From Faeciplasma sp045660445 (GTDB taxonomy: Bacteria > Bacillota > Clostridia > Oscillospirales > Ruminococcaceae): a stretch of DNA of 64,000 bases. This document shows positions 57,314 to 64,000 of the stretch, one piece after another. The stretch lies in NCBI GenBank assembly GCA_045660445.1, contig JAZRDR010000001.1, positions 1 to 64,000 on the forward strand, read 5' to 3'. The position numbers and the translations under genes are program-made. The notes below the pieces were generated by a model. The model had not been told where the DNA came from. It saw nothing but the letters and a program-made list of their open reading frames with translations, and made no database searches. Within the stretch, counting starts at the first letter, position 1. Every line of letters starts with the position of its first letter.

Positions 57314-59143
57314 ATGTCTAAGATTATAGGTATCGACCTTGGTACAACCAATTCCTGCGTTGCCGTTATGGAAGGCGGCGAAGCAGTAGTTATCACCAAC
57401 AGCGAAGGCGCAAGAACTACTCCTTCAGTAGTTGGCATTTCCAAGAACGGCGAAAGACTTGTCGGTCAGATCGCAAAGAGACAGGCAGTTGTTAACTTTA
57501 ACAACACCGTAAGTTCCATCAAGCGCCACATGGGCTCTGATTATAAGGCTGAAATGGGCGGCAAGAGCTATACCCCTCAGGAAATTTCCGCAATGATCTT
57601 GCAGAAGCTTAAGGCAGATGCAGAAGCATATCTTGGCGAAAGAGTTACCGAAGCTGTAATCACCGTTCCCGCATACTTCACCGACTCTCAGCGTCAGGCA
57701 ACCAAGGATGCTGGTCAGATCGCAGGTCTTAACGTAAGAAGAATCATTAACGAACCCACAGCTGCTGCACTTTCTTATGGTATTGATAAGGAAGAAGAGC
57801 AGAAGGTTATGGTTTATGACCTTGGCGGCGGTACATTCGACGTTTCCATCATCGAAATGGGTGACGGCGTAACCGAGGTTTTGGCAACCGCAGGTAACAA
57901 CCGCCTTGGCGGCGACGACTTCGACCAGAGAATTATCGACCTTTTGGTTAGCGAATTCTTGAAGTCTGACGGTGTTGATCTTTCCAAGGATAAGATGGCA
58001 ATGCAAAGACTTAAGGAATCTGCTGAAAAGGCAAAGATCGAGCTTTCAAGCGTTCCTTCCACCAACGTAAACATCCCCTTTATCACCGCTGTTGACGGTG
58101 TTCCCATGCACCTTGACTATACCCTCACTCAGGCTAAGTTCAACGAGATCACCGCTGACTTGGTTGAAGCAACAATGGGTCCTGTTCGTCAGGCACTTTC
58201 CGACTCCGGTCTTTCCACATCCGATCTTAACAAGGTTTTGATGGTTGGCGGTTCTTCAAGAATCCCCGCTGTTGTTGAAGCTGTTAAGAAGTTCATCGGC
58301 AAGGAACCCTTCAAGGGCATCAACCCCGATGAATGCGTTGCACTCGGCGCTGCAATTCAGGGCGGTATCCTTGGCGGCGACGTTAAGGACGGACTCCTTC
58401 TCCTCGACGTAACACCTTTGTCCTTGGGCCTTGAGACTATGGGCGGTGTTTGCACCAAGATCATTGAAAGAAACACAACCATCCCCACAAAGAAGGCTCA
58501 GATCTTCTCCACTGCCGCTGACAATCAGACAGCAGTTGATATCAATATCCTTCAGGGTGAAAGAGAATTTGCTAAGGATAACAAGCAGCTTGGAATGTTC
58601 CGTCTTGACGGTATTGCTCCCGCTCCCAGAGGAATCCCTCAGATCGAAGTAACCTTCGATATCGACGCTAACGGTATCGTTCACGTTTCCGCTAAGGACC
58701 TTGGCACCGGCAAGCAGCAGGATATCACCATCACTTCCTCTACAAATATGTCTAAGGACGATATCGACAAGGCTGTTAAGGAAGCTGAACAGTTCGCAGC
58801 AGAAGACAAGAAGAGAAGAGAAGACGTTGATGCGAAGAACCACGCTGATCAGATGCTCTTCAGCTGCAAGAAGTCTATCGAAGAATTCGGCGATAAGGTT
58901 GATGCAGCTGATAAGACAGAGGCTGATGCTAAGATTGCAGCTTTGGAAGAAGCTTTAAAGGGCACAGACATCGAAGCTATCAAGGCAGCAGACAAGGATC
59001 TTGAATCTGTAATGCAGAAGATCGCTACAAAGGTATATCAGGCAGCTGCCGCTGCTCAGCAGCAGGCACAGCAGGGTGATATGGGCGGAAGCGCTCCCAA
59101 GGATGACGACGTTATCGACGCTGATTTCACCGACGCTAACTAA
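57314..59143 (+). CDS. dnaK: Chaperone DnaK (Hsp70)
   Basis: A 609-aa Hsp70 with ATPase signatures IGIDLGTTNSCVAVME and VMVYDLGGGTFDVSIIEMG, the third IDKVLMVGGSSRIPAVVE-type signature, a VEPLSLGLET-like substrate domain and a helical lid. The C-terminal tail is acidic with a DDDVIDADF end. The length is that of Gram-positive DnaK. The start is ATG 57314 with AAAGGAG upstream. Central gene of the operon. Confidence 0.98.
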   Translation: MSKIIGIDLGTTNSCVAVMEGGEAVVITNSEGARTTPSVVGISKNGERLVGQIAKRQAVVNFNNTVSSIKRHMGSDYKAEMGGKSYTPQEISAMILQKLKADAEAYLGERVTEAVITVPAYFTDSQRQATKDAGQIAGLNVRRIINEPTAAALSYGIDKEEEQKVMVYDLGGGTFDVSIIEMGDGVTEVLATAGNNRLGGDDFDQRIIDLLVSEFLKSDGVDLSKDKMAMQRLKESAEKAKIELSSVPSTNVNIPFITAVDGVPMHLDYTLTQAKFNEITADLVEATMGPVRQALSDSGLSTSDLNKVLMVGGSSRIPAVVEAVKKFIGKEPFKGINPDECVALGAAIQGGILGGDVKDGLLLLDVTPLSLGLETMGGVCTKIIERNTTIPTKKAQIFSTAADNQTAVDINILQGEREFAKDNKQLGMFRLDGIAPAPRGIPQIEVTFDIDANGIVHVSAKDLGTGKQQDITITSSTNMSKDDIDKAVKEAEQFAAEDKKRREDVDAKNHADQMLFSCKKSIEEFGDKVDAADKTEADAKIAALEEALKGTDIEAIKAADKDLESVMQKIATKVYQAAAAAQQQAQQGDMGGSAPKDDDVIDADFTDAN

Positions 59144-59159
59144 TTGAAACAACAAACTG

Positions 59160-59184
59160 CGCCCATGTTGTGTGCATGGGCGCG
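59160..59184 (+). repeat. Hairpin between dnaK and dnaJ
   Basis: GCGCCCATG/CATGGGCGC with loop TTGTGTG and no T tract. It probably sets mRNA processing or stability between the two genes. Confidence 0.65.
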
Positions 59185-59214
59185 AAACCATAAATAAGCT
59201 ATGAAGGGATAACT

Positions 59215-60372
59215 ATGGCTGACAAAAGAGATTACTATGAAGTGCTTGGGGTTAGCAAAACCGCAACCGAAGACGAGCTTAAAAAAGCTTTCCGCAAGCT
59301 TGCAAAGCAATATCACCCCGACCTTCATCCCGATGACAAAGAGGCTGAAGCCAAGTTTAAAGAAGTGAACGAGGCTTATGAGGTCCTTTCTGATAAAGAT
59401 AAGCGTGCAAAATATGACCAGTTCGGCTTTGCAGGAGTAGACCCCAACTATGGCGCAGGTCAAGGCGGAGGCTATGGCGGATATAGCTATGGCGGAGGTT
59501 TTGGCGATATGGGCGATATCTTCGAATCCTTCTTCGGAGGGGGATTTGGCGGAAGCGCTCGCTCGAATGCAAACGCTCCAAGACGCGGACAGGATATCAG
59601 GATCGGTGCAACCATCAGCTTTATGGAAGCTTGCATGGGCGTTAAAAAGACGGTTCGCTTCACTCATTATGAAAAATGCTCTGACTGTGGTGGCTCGGGT
59701 GCAAAAGCAGGCACTCATGCCGAAACCTGTCCCGATTGCCGCGGAACGGGCACAATAAGAGTAAATCAGCGCACTCCTTTGGGCGTTTTCCAAACTACTA
59801 AAACCTGCGATCGCTGTGCAGGCAAGGGCAAGGTCATAAAGGATGTCTGCCCCGAGTGTCAGGGACAGGGAAGAGTTAGAAAAACTCTCACCAAGGAGAT
59901 CGAGATCCCCGCAGGTATCGATGATGGACAGACCTTGAAGGTTACGGGTGCCGGTGACTGCGGCATAAACGGCGGCGTGAGTGGCGATCTTAACGTTAAG
60001 ATCAGCGTTAAGCCCGATGATATTTTCGAGCGTGAGGGTTATGATATCTATACCGAGATCCCGATTTCTTATGCTCAGGCAACCTTGGGTGATGAGATCG
60101 TTGTTCCCACAATTGATGGCAAGGTTAAATATACCGTTCCTGCAGGAACCCAGACGGGAACAGTTTTCAGACTGAGAAGCAAGGGCGTTAAACGCCTTTA
60201 CCGCACCGACAGAGGTGACCATTACGTTACCGTTAAAGTAGAGGTTCCCAGAAACCTTACCAAAAAGCAGACAGAGCTGCTCAGAGCGTTCGACGAATCT
60301 CTTGATGAGAAAAACATGGCCGATAAAAAGAGCTTCTTTGAAAAGATGAAGGACTATTTCACTGATAAATAA
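59215..60372 (+). CDS. dnaJ: Chaperone DnaJ (Hsp40)
   Basis: A 385-aa type I J protein. The J domain contains the HPD tripeptide in KQYHPDLHPDD, followed by a Gly-rich region with GGYGG repeats. Four CxxCxGxG-type zinc motifs start at CSDCGGSGAKAG and run to CPECQGQGRVR. Two substrate-binding domains follow. It delivers unfolded clients to DnaK. The start is ATG 59215 with AAGGGATA upstream. Last gene of the operon. Confidence 0.97.
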   Translation: MADKRDYYEVLGVSKTATEDELKKAFRKLAKQYHPDLHPDDKEAEAKFKEVNEAYEVLSDKDKRAKYDQFGFAGVDPNYGAGQGGGYGGYSYGGGFGDMGDIFESFFGGGFGGSARSNANAPRRGQDIRIGATISFMEACMGVKKTVRFTHYEKCSDCGGSGAKAGTHAETCPDCRGTGTIRVNQRTPLGVFQTTKTCDRCAGKGKVIKDVCPECQGQGRVRKTLTKEIEIPAGIDDGQTLKVTGAGDCGINGGVSGDLNVKISVKPDDIFEREGYDIYTEIPISYAQATLGDEIVVPTIDGKVKYTVPAGTQTGTVFRLRSKGVKRLYRTDRGDHYVTVKVEVPRNLTKKQTELLRAFDESLDEKNMADKKSFFEKMKDYFTDK

Positions 60373-60377
60373 TCATT

Positions 60378-60407
60378 AACCGCTTGCCGTTTGGCAGGCG
60401 GTTTTTG
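60378..60407 (+). terminator. Terminator of the heat-shock operon
   Basis: AACCGCTTGCC/GGCAGGCGGTT with loop GTTT, followed by TTTGCG. Confidence 0.88.
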
Positions 60408-60415
60408 CGCTTTGT

Positions 60416-60486
60416 GGGCCGCCACCGCCCGATGATGCTCGCACCCGTATTCAACAGCCGCTCGCCTCCATCGGGCGACGGCGCAA
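60416..60486. repeat. GC-rich intergenic island M
   Basis: It shares CCGCCACCGCCCG (60419-60431) with island D, then has GATGATGCTCGCA, CGCTCGCCTCC and CGGGCGACGGCGC. It lies between dnaJ and the alpha-galactosidase gene. Confidence 0.75.
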
Positions 60487-60550
60487 TATCTCGCATCAGA
60501 AAAAGCACATCATATCATTGACAAAGATTTTCAGCATTGATATAATCAAA

Positions 60551-60578
60551 TTGACGGCTGTTTGCCGATTGATATTTT
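60551..60578 (+). promoter_or_regulatory. Possible promoter of the alpha-galactosidase gene
   Basis: TTGACG (60551-60556), a 16-bp spacer and TATTTT (60573-60578). The -10 is poor, so this is a low-confidence call. Confidence 0.4.
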
Positions 60579-60610
60579 TAAACTTTCATTTAAGAAAGGA
60601 CGGAACTTTT

Positions 60611-61774
60611 ATGAGCAAAAACTTGGCACTCACTCCGCCCATGGGCTGGAATTCTTGGAACACATTCACATGGAGCATCAACGAGGAACTTATTAAAGGC
60701 GCTGCTGATGCTATGGTCGAAACAGGACTTAAGGATGCAGGATATGAATATATCGTTATCGATGACTGCTGGAGCTTAAAAGAAAGAGATGAAAACGGCT
60801 ATTTGGTTGCCGATCCGGAAAAGTTCCCCAATGGAATGAAGGCTGTTGCAGATTATGTTCATTCAAAGGGCTTAAAGTTCGGTATGTACTCTTGTGCGGG
60901 ACTTATGACTTGTGCAGGACATCCCTCAAGCTTCGAACACGAGTTCCAGGATGCTGAAACTTTTGCATCTTGGGGAGTTGACTTTTTGAAATATGACTAT
61001 TGCTATAAGCCTACATACATCTCTGGCGATCTTTTGTATAAGAGAATGGCTATGGCTTTGCGTAACTGTGGAAGAGATATCCTCTTCTCTGCTTGCAACT
61101 GGGGTTCTGATGGCGTTCACGATTGGATCCGTCACACAGGAGCTCACATGTTCCGTTCAACAGGTGATATTCAGGATAGCTGGGTGTCTATAAAAAATCT
61201 TGCCCTTTCTCAGATGGGCAAGCAGTCTCAGAACGCAACAGGCTGTTGGAATGATATTGATATGCTCGTTGTCGGTATGTACGGAGGCTCGAACAACGGC
61301 TTTATCCGTGCAAGCGAATTCGGTTGCACTGATGTTGAATATAAAACACACTTCTCGCTTTGGGCAATGATGAACTCTCCTTTGATGATCGGCTGTGATA
61401 TCAGAAACATGACCGATGCCACCAAGGATATCTTGATGAACAAGGATATTATCGCCATAAATCAGGATCCCGACGGCAGAGCTCCTTATGACCTTAACAT
61501 CAACATGTGGGGAAGAGATGTCGGCAAGATCTTGGTTCGCCCCTTGGCAAACGGTGACTATGCAATCGGCTTCTTCAATTTGAGCGATGGCAAGGTTGGC
61601 GACGCAAACCTTCTCTTCTGGGATATCGGACTTACATATGAATCAGGCTATGCCCTTGAATTCTATGACTGCTGGGAGCACAAGGTGGTTGGCACATTCC
61701 GCGAAAAGTTCAGAGTTCACGATCTCGAAGCTCACGATTGCCGAGTTTACAGAGCTAAGCTTGTAAAGATATGA
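60611..61774 (+). CDS. Alpha-galactosidase, glycoside hydrolase family 27
   Basis: A 387-aa cytoplasmic TIM-barrel enzyme. The N terminus PPMGWNSWNTF, the catalytic nucleophile Asp129 in FLKYDYC and the acid/base Asp217 in CWNDIDML are all visible. A C-terminal beta domain follows. It releases terminal alpha-galactose from raffinose-type oligosaccharides or galactomannan. The start is ATG 60611 with GAAAGGA upstream; the frame extends to 60518 without a site. Its stop overlaps the next gene by 4 bp. Confidence 0.93.
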   Translation: MSKNLALTPPMGWNSWNTFTWSINEELIKGAADAMVETGLKDAGYEYIVIDDCWSLKERDENGYLVADPEKFPNGMKAVADYVHSKGLKFGMYSCAGLMTCAGHPSSFEHEFQDAETFASWGVDFLKYDYCYKPTYISGDLLYKRMAMALRNCGRDILFSACNWGSDGVHDWIRHTGAHMFRSTGDIQDSWVSIKNLALSQMGKQSQNATGCWNDIDMLVVGMYGGSNNGFIRASEFGCTDVEYKTHFSLWAMMNSPLMIGCDIRNMTDATKDILMNKDIIAINQDPDGRAPYDLNINMWGRDVGKILVRPLANGDYAIGFFNLSDGKVGDANLLFWDIGLTYESGYALEFYDCWEHKVVGTFREKFRVHDLEAHDCRVYRAKLVKI

Positions 61775-61962
61775 GCAAATGCATTAAATGCGGGAAAGAG
61801 CTTACAAATCTCGACGTCGCAACACACTTGAAAATGATAAATCGCGGTGCAACAGAATATATGTGTATTGACTGTCTTGCGGATTATTATAAAGTCAGTC
61901 GAAAAGCGATAGAAGAGCGCATCGAGTTTTATCGCGCAAGCGGATGCTTGCTGTTTCAATAA
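61771..61962 (+). CDS. Zinc-ribbon microprotein coupled to the alpha-galactosidase
   Basis: A 63-aa protein. Two CxxC pairs (CIKC at residues 4-7 and CIDC near 32-35) form a likely zinc ribbon; the C-terminal half is helical (VSRKAIEERIEFYRASG). The ATG overlaps the upstream stop (ATGA), so translation is coupled. No known family was recognised. It could be a regulator or a partner of a DNA/RNA-bound complex, but no data support this. Confidence 0.72.
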   Translation: MSKCIKCGKELTNLDVATHLKMINRGATEYMCIDCLADYYKVSRKAIEERIEFYRASGCLLFQ

Positions 61963-61969
61963 TTGATAT

Positions 61970-62008
61970 AAAACAGCCCTCGGAACTTTCTCGGGGGCTG
62001 TTTTTTGC
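61970..62008 (+). terminator. Terminator of the alpha-galactosidase operon
   Basis: AAAACAGCCCTCGG/CGGGGGCTGTTTT (one wobble) with loop AACTTTCT, then TTGC. Confidence 0.85.
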
Positions 62009-62038
62009 ATATTTTCATTAAGCTGTCACAAAAATCGG

Positions 62039-62067
62039 TTGAAATCTCCATTTAACAGTATTATAAT
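62039..62067 (+). promoter_or_regulatory. Sigma-A promoter of the MacB-like ABC transporter gene
   Basis: TTGAAA (62039-62044), a 17-bp spacer and TATAAT (62062-62067). Confidence 0.85.
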
Positions 62068-62124
62068 ATATAATGGATTCAAATGGATTTAATTTTTTAA
62101 CTAATACAGGAGGATGACAGTTAA

Positions 62125-64000
62125 ATGCTAAAGCTAACAAACATCGTCAAGGATTATTCCATTGGCGATGAGCATGTCAAAGCGTTAAAGGGAATAAACA
62201 TCGAATTTAGAAAAAGCGAATTTGTTGCGATCTTGGGCCCCTCGGGCTGCGGCAAAACAACACTTTTGAATATTGTCGGCGGATTGGATAAATACACCTC
62301 GGGTGATCTGTCGATATACAATAAGTCCACAAAAAAGTTTAAGGATAGCGACTGGGACGCTTATAGAAACCACTCCATCGGCTTCGTTTTCCAAAGCTAT
62401 AACCTTATTCCTCATCAGACGGTTTTGGCAAACGTCGAGCTTGCTCTCACACTTTCGGGCGTTGGAAAGGCAGAACGCCGCAGACGCGCCAAAGAAGCTC
62501 TTGAAAAAGTGGGATTGGGAAATCAGCTTCACAAAAAGCCCAATCAGATGTCCGGTGGCCAGATGCAGCGTGTTGCTATCGCCCGTGCTTTGGTTAATGA
62601 CCCTGAGATCCTTTTGGCTGACGAACCCACCGGTGCTTTGGACTCTGTAACAAGTGTTCAGATAATGGATATCTTGAAAGAGATATCAAAAGATAAGCTC
62701 ATCATTATGGTAACACATAACCCCGAGCTTGCCGATCAATATGCTTCCCGTACAGTAAGACTTCTTGACGGTGAGATCATTTCCGACTCCGATCCTTACG
62801 AGGGCGATGAAAAAGCTCAGCGCGTACACGAGGTTCAGAATGTAAAGAAATCTCACAAAACCTCGATGTCCTTCTTCACTGCACTTTCACTCTCTCTTAA
62901 TAACCTTATGACCAAGAAGGCAAGAACCTTCTTGACAAGCTTTGCAGGATCTATCGGTATCATCGGCATCGCACTTATAATGTCTGTTTCAACAGGTGTT
63001 CAAGCCTATATCGACCGTGTGCAGGAGGATACCCTTTCCTCTTATCCTATAACCATCAACGCGCAAGAGGTTGATATGACCTCGCTTTTGACAAGCATGA
63101 TGGAAACTGCAACCGGTGCTTCTGAAAACACTCACGAGCTTGATGCCGTTTATGAAAATCAGGTAATGTATGAAATGATGAACTCCGTCAACTCGATGGA
63201 GGTTCAGAAAAACAACCTCGTTGCATTTAAAGATTTTTTGGAATCCAGCGAGGAAATGAAGGAATATGCCAGCGCAATAACATATTCTTATAACGCAAAC
63301 ATGAACGTATACGTCACGAATGCCGAGGGTAAGATCGTTAAGTCCGACATCGTTGACCTTATGGCAGGGATCTATTCGCAGATGGGCATAATCGCTTCCG
63401 ACAGCATCATGTCAAACTATGCTCAGATCTCCGCCTGGCAGGAGCTTTTGCCCTCTACAAACGGTGATCCCATAAACGATTTGATGACCGAGCAGTATGA
63501 GATCGTTGAAGGCAGATGGCCTGAAAGCTATGATGAGATCGTTGTCGTTGTTAACGAGAATAACGAAATCAGCGATATGATGCTTTACGGCTTGGGACTT
63601 AAGACCGCCGATGAGATCCAGGAATCGATGAAGGCTGCTGCAAATCACGAGCAGGTGGATATTTCCGAGCTTAAGTCGTGGACTTACGAGGATATCATGA
63701 GCATCGACTTCAGAGTTATCCTTGATAGTGACAAATATCAGCATAGTGGTGATCATTATATCGACGCTACTGAGACCGAAGCAGGCCTTAAATATCTTTA
63801 CGATTCTGAAAATGCTATCAAGCTTAAGGTCGTCGGTATCATCCGCCCCAACGAAGATGCTGTTTCCTCGTTTATGACAGGTGCAATCGGTTATACCGCT
63901 GACCTCACCGAATATATCATCAACAAGACTAACGAGAGCGCTCTTGTAATCGAACAAAAGGCAAATCCTGAGATTGACGTTATTTCTGGTCTTAAGTTTA
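62125..64000 (+). CDS. MacB-like ABC transporter, ATPase-permease fusion (partial, runs off the window)
   Basis: Reads from ATG 62125 (AGGAGG upstream) to the window end without a stop, so at least 625 residues. The ATPase domain occupies about 1-225: Walker A GPSGCGKTT, Q loop VFQSYNLIP, signature MSGGQMQRVAIARAL and Walker B ILLADEPTGALD. After a linker, a first transmembrane helix (FAGSIGIIGIALIMSVSTG, about residue 275) leads into a large extracytoplasmic domain with no further helices before the end. ATPase-permease fusions of this type (MacB, LolCDE/BceAB-like) export peptides or lipoproteins or drive envelope remodelling. The substrate is unknown. Confidence 0.9.
   Translation, partial: MLKLTNIVKDYSIGDEHVKALKGINIEFRKSEFVAILGPSGCGKTTLLNIVGGLDKYTSGDLSIYNKSTKKFKDSDWDAYRNHSIGFVFQSYNLIPHQTVLANVELALTLSGVGKAERRRRAKEALEKVGLGNQLHKKPNQMSGGQMQRVAIARALVNDPEILLADEPTGALDSVTSVQIMDILKEISKDKLIIMVTHNPELADQYASRTVRLLDGEIISDSDPYEGDEKAQRVHEVQNVKKSHKTSMSFFTALSLSLNNLMTKKARTFLTSFAGSIGIIGIALIMSVSTGVQAYIDRVQEDTLSSYPITINAQEVDMTSLLTSMMETATGASENTHELDAVYENQVMYEMMNSVNSMEVQKNNLVAFKDFLESSEEMKEYASAITYSYNANMNVYVTNAEGKIVKSDIVDLMAGIYSQMGIIASDSIMSNYAQISAWQELLPSTNGDPINDLMTEQYEIVEGRWPESYDEIVVVVNENNEISDMMLYGLGLKTADEIQESMKAAANHEQVDISELKSWTYEDIMSIDFRVILDSDKYQHSGDHYIDATETEAGLKYLYDSENAIKLKVVGIIRPNEDAVSSFMTGAIGYTADLTEYIINKTNESALVIEQKANPEIDVISGLKF

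Noticed and set aside
60528..60546. TTGACA and TATAAT as promoter of the alpha-galactosidase
   Set aside because: The two hexamers are only 7 bp apart, too close for sigma-A.

Overview
The window looks like a chromosomal segment of an anaerobic, low-to-mid-GC, endospore-lineage Firmicute (Clostridia, probably a gut Oscillospirales/Ruminococcaceae-type organism). The evidence is the dgt-dnaG-rpoD cluster, a complete spoIIAA-spoIIAB-sigF operon with a Spo0A-box-like site, a CIRCE-controlled hrcA-grpE-dnaK-dnaJ operon, a T-box in front of valS, a class A RNase P RNA, strong AGGAGG ribosome binding sites and a Na+-pumping decarboxylase operon. Species cannot be named from the sequence alone.

Layout. 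1-4.3 kb: two paralogous secreted proteins with a C-terminal membrane anchor, then an esterase. 4.3-13.2 kb (minus strand): rpoD, dnaG, dgt, a YigZ-family protein, rpmE, a lipoprotein, a GNAT acetyltransferase and a phosphosugar mutase. 13.4-16 kb: comM/yifB and a secreted esterase. 16-17.8 kb: argS (minus). 17.9-25.2 kb: a compact phage head-assembly cassette (small and large terminase, portal, prohead protease, major capsid, connector-like genes and one late-tail-like gene). It has no integrase, repressor, tape measure or lysis genes and is closed by a terminator. 25.3-28.3 kb (minus): a Crp-family regulator and an SsuABC-type ABC importer. 28.5-33.2 kb: M29 aminopeptidase, PrsA-type foldase, beta-lactamase-fold lipoprotein, rnpB and a small lipoprotein. 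33.3-38.6 kb (minus): a lipoprotein with an RsgI-like domain, Ddl, membrane-anchored MurF-like ligase and an alpha/beta hydrolase. 38.9-42.3 kb: oadG-BCCP-oadB-oadA. 42.4-43.9 kb: mgtE with two candidate leader peptides. 44.1-47.5 kb: a GH2 glycosidase. 47.6-53.7 kb: prfB, a small membrane protein, T-box-valS and a CPBP protease. 54-55.4 kb: the spoIIA operon. 55.6-60.4 kb: the heat-shock operon. 60.6-62 kb: GH27 alpha-galactosidase plus a zinc-ribbon microprotein. 62.1-64 kb: a MacB-like ABC transporter running off the end.

How the parts fit. Most of the window is core metabolism and information processing with clean sigma-A promoters and intrinsic terminators. GH2, GH27 and the CBM9-like secreted protein point to growth on plant oligosaccharides, and the Oad complex to coupling decarboxylation to a sodium gradient. 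Superimposed on the genome is a family of GC-rich, hairpin-filled intergenic islands. At least three copies share an identical 18-bp core, and another large island sits inside the phage cassette. The phage cassette, the island family, a branched palindrome nest downstream of sigF and the mgtE leader peptides are the least explained parts.
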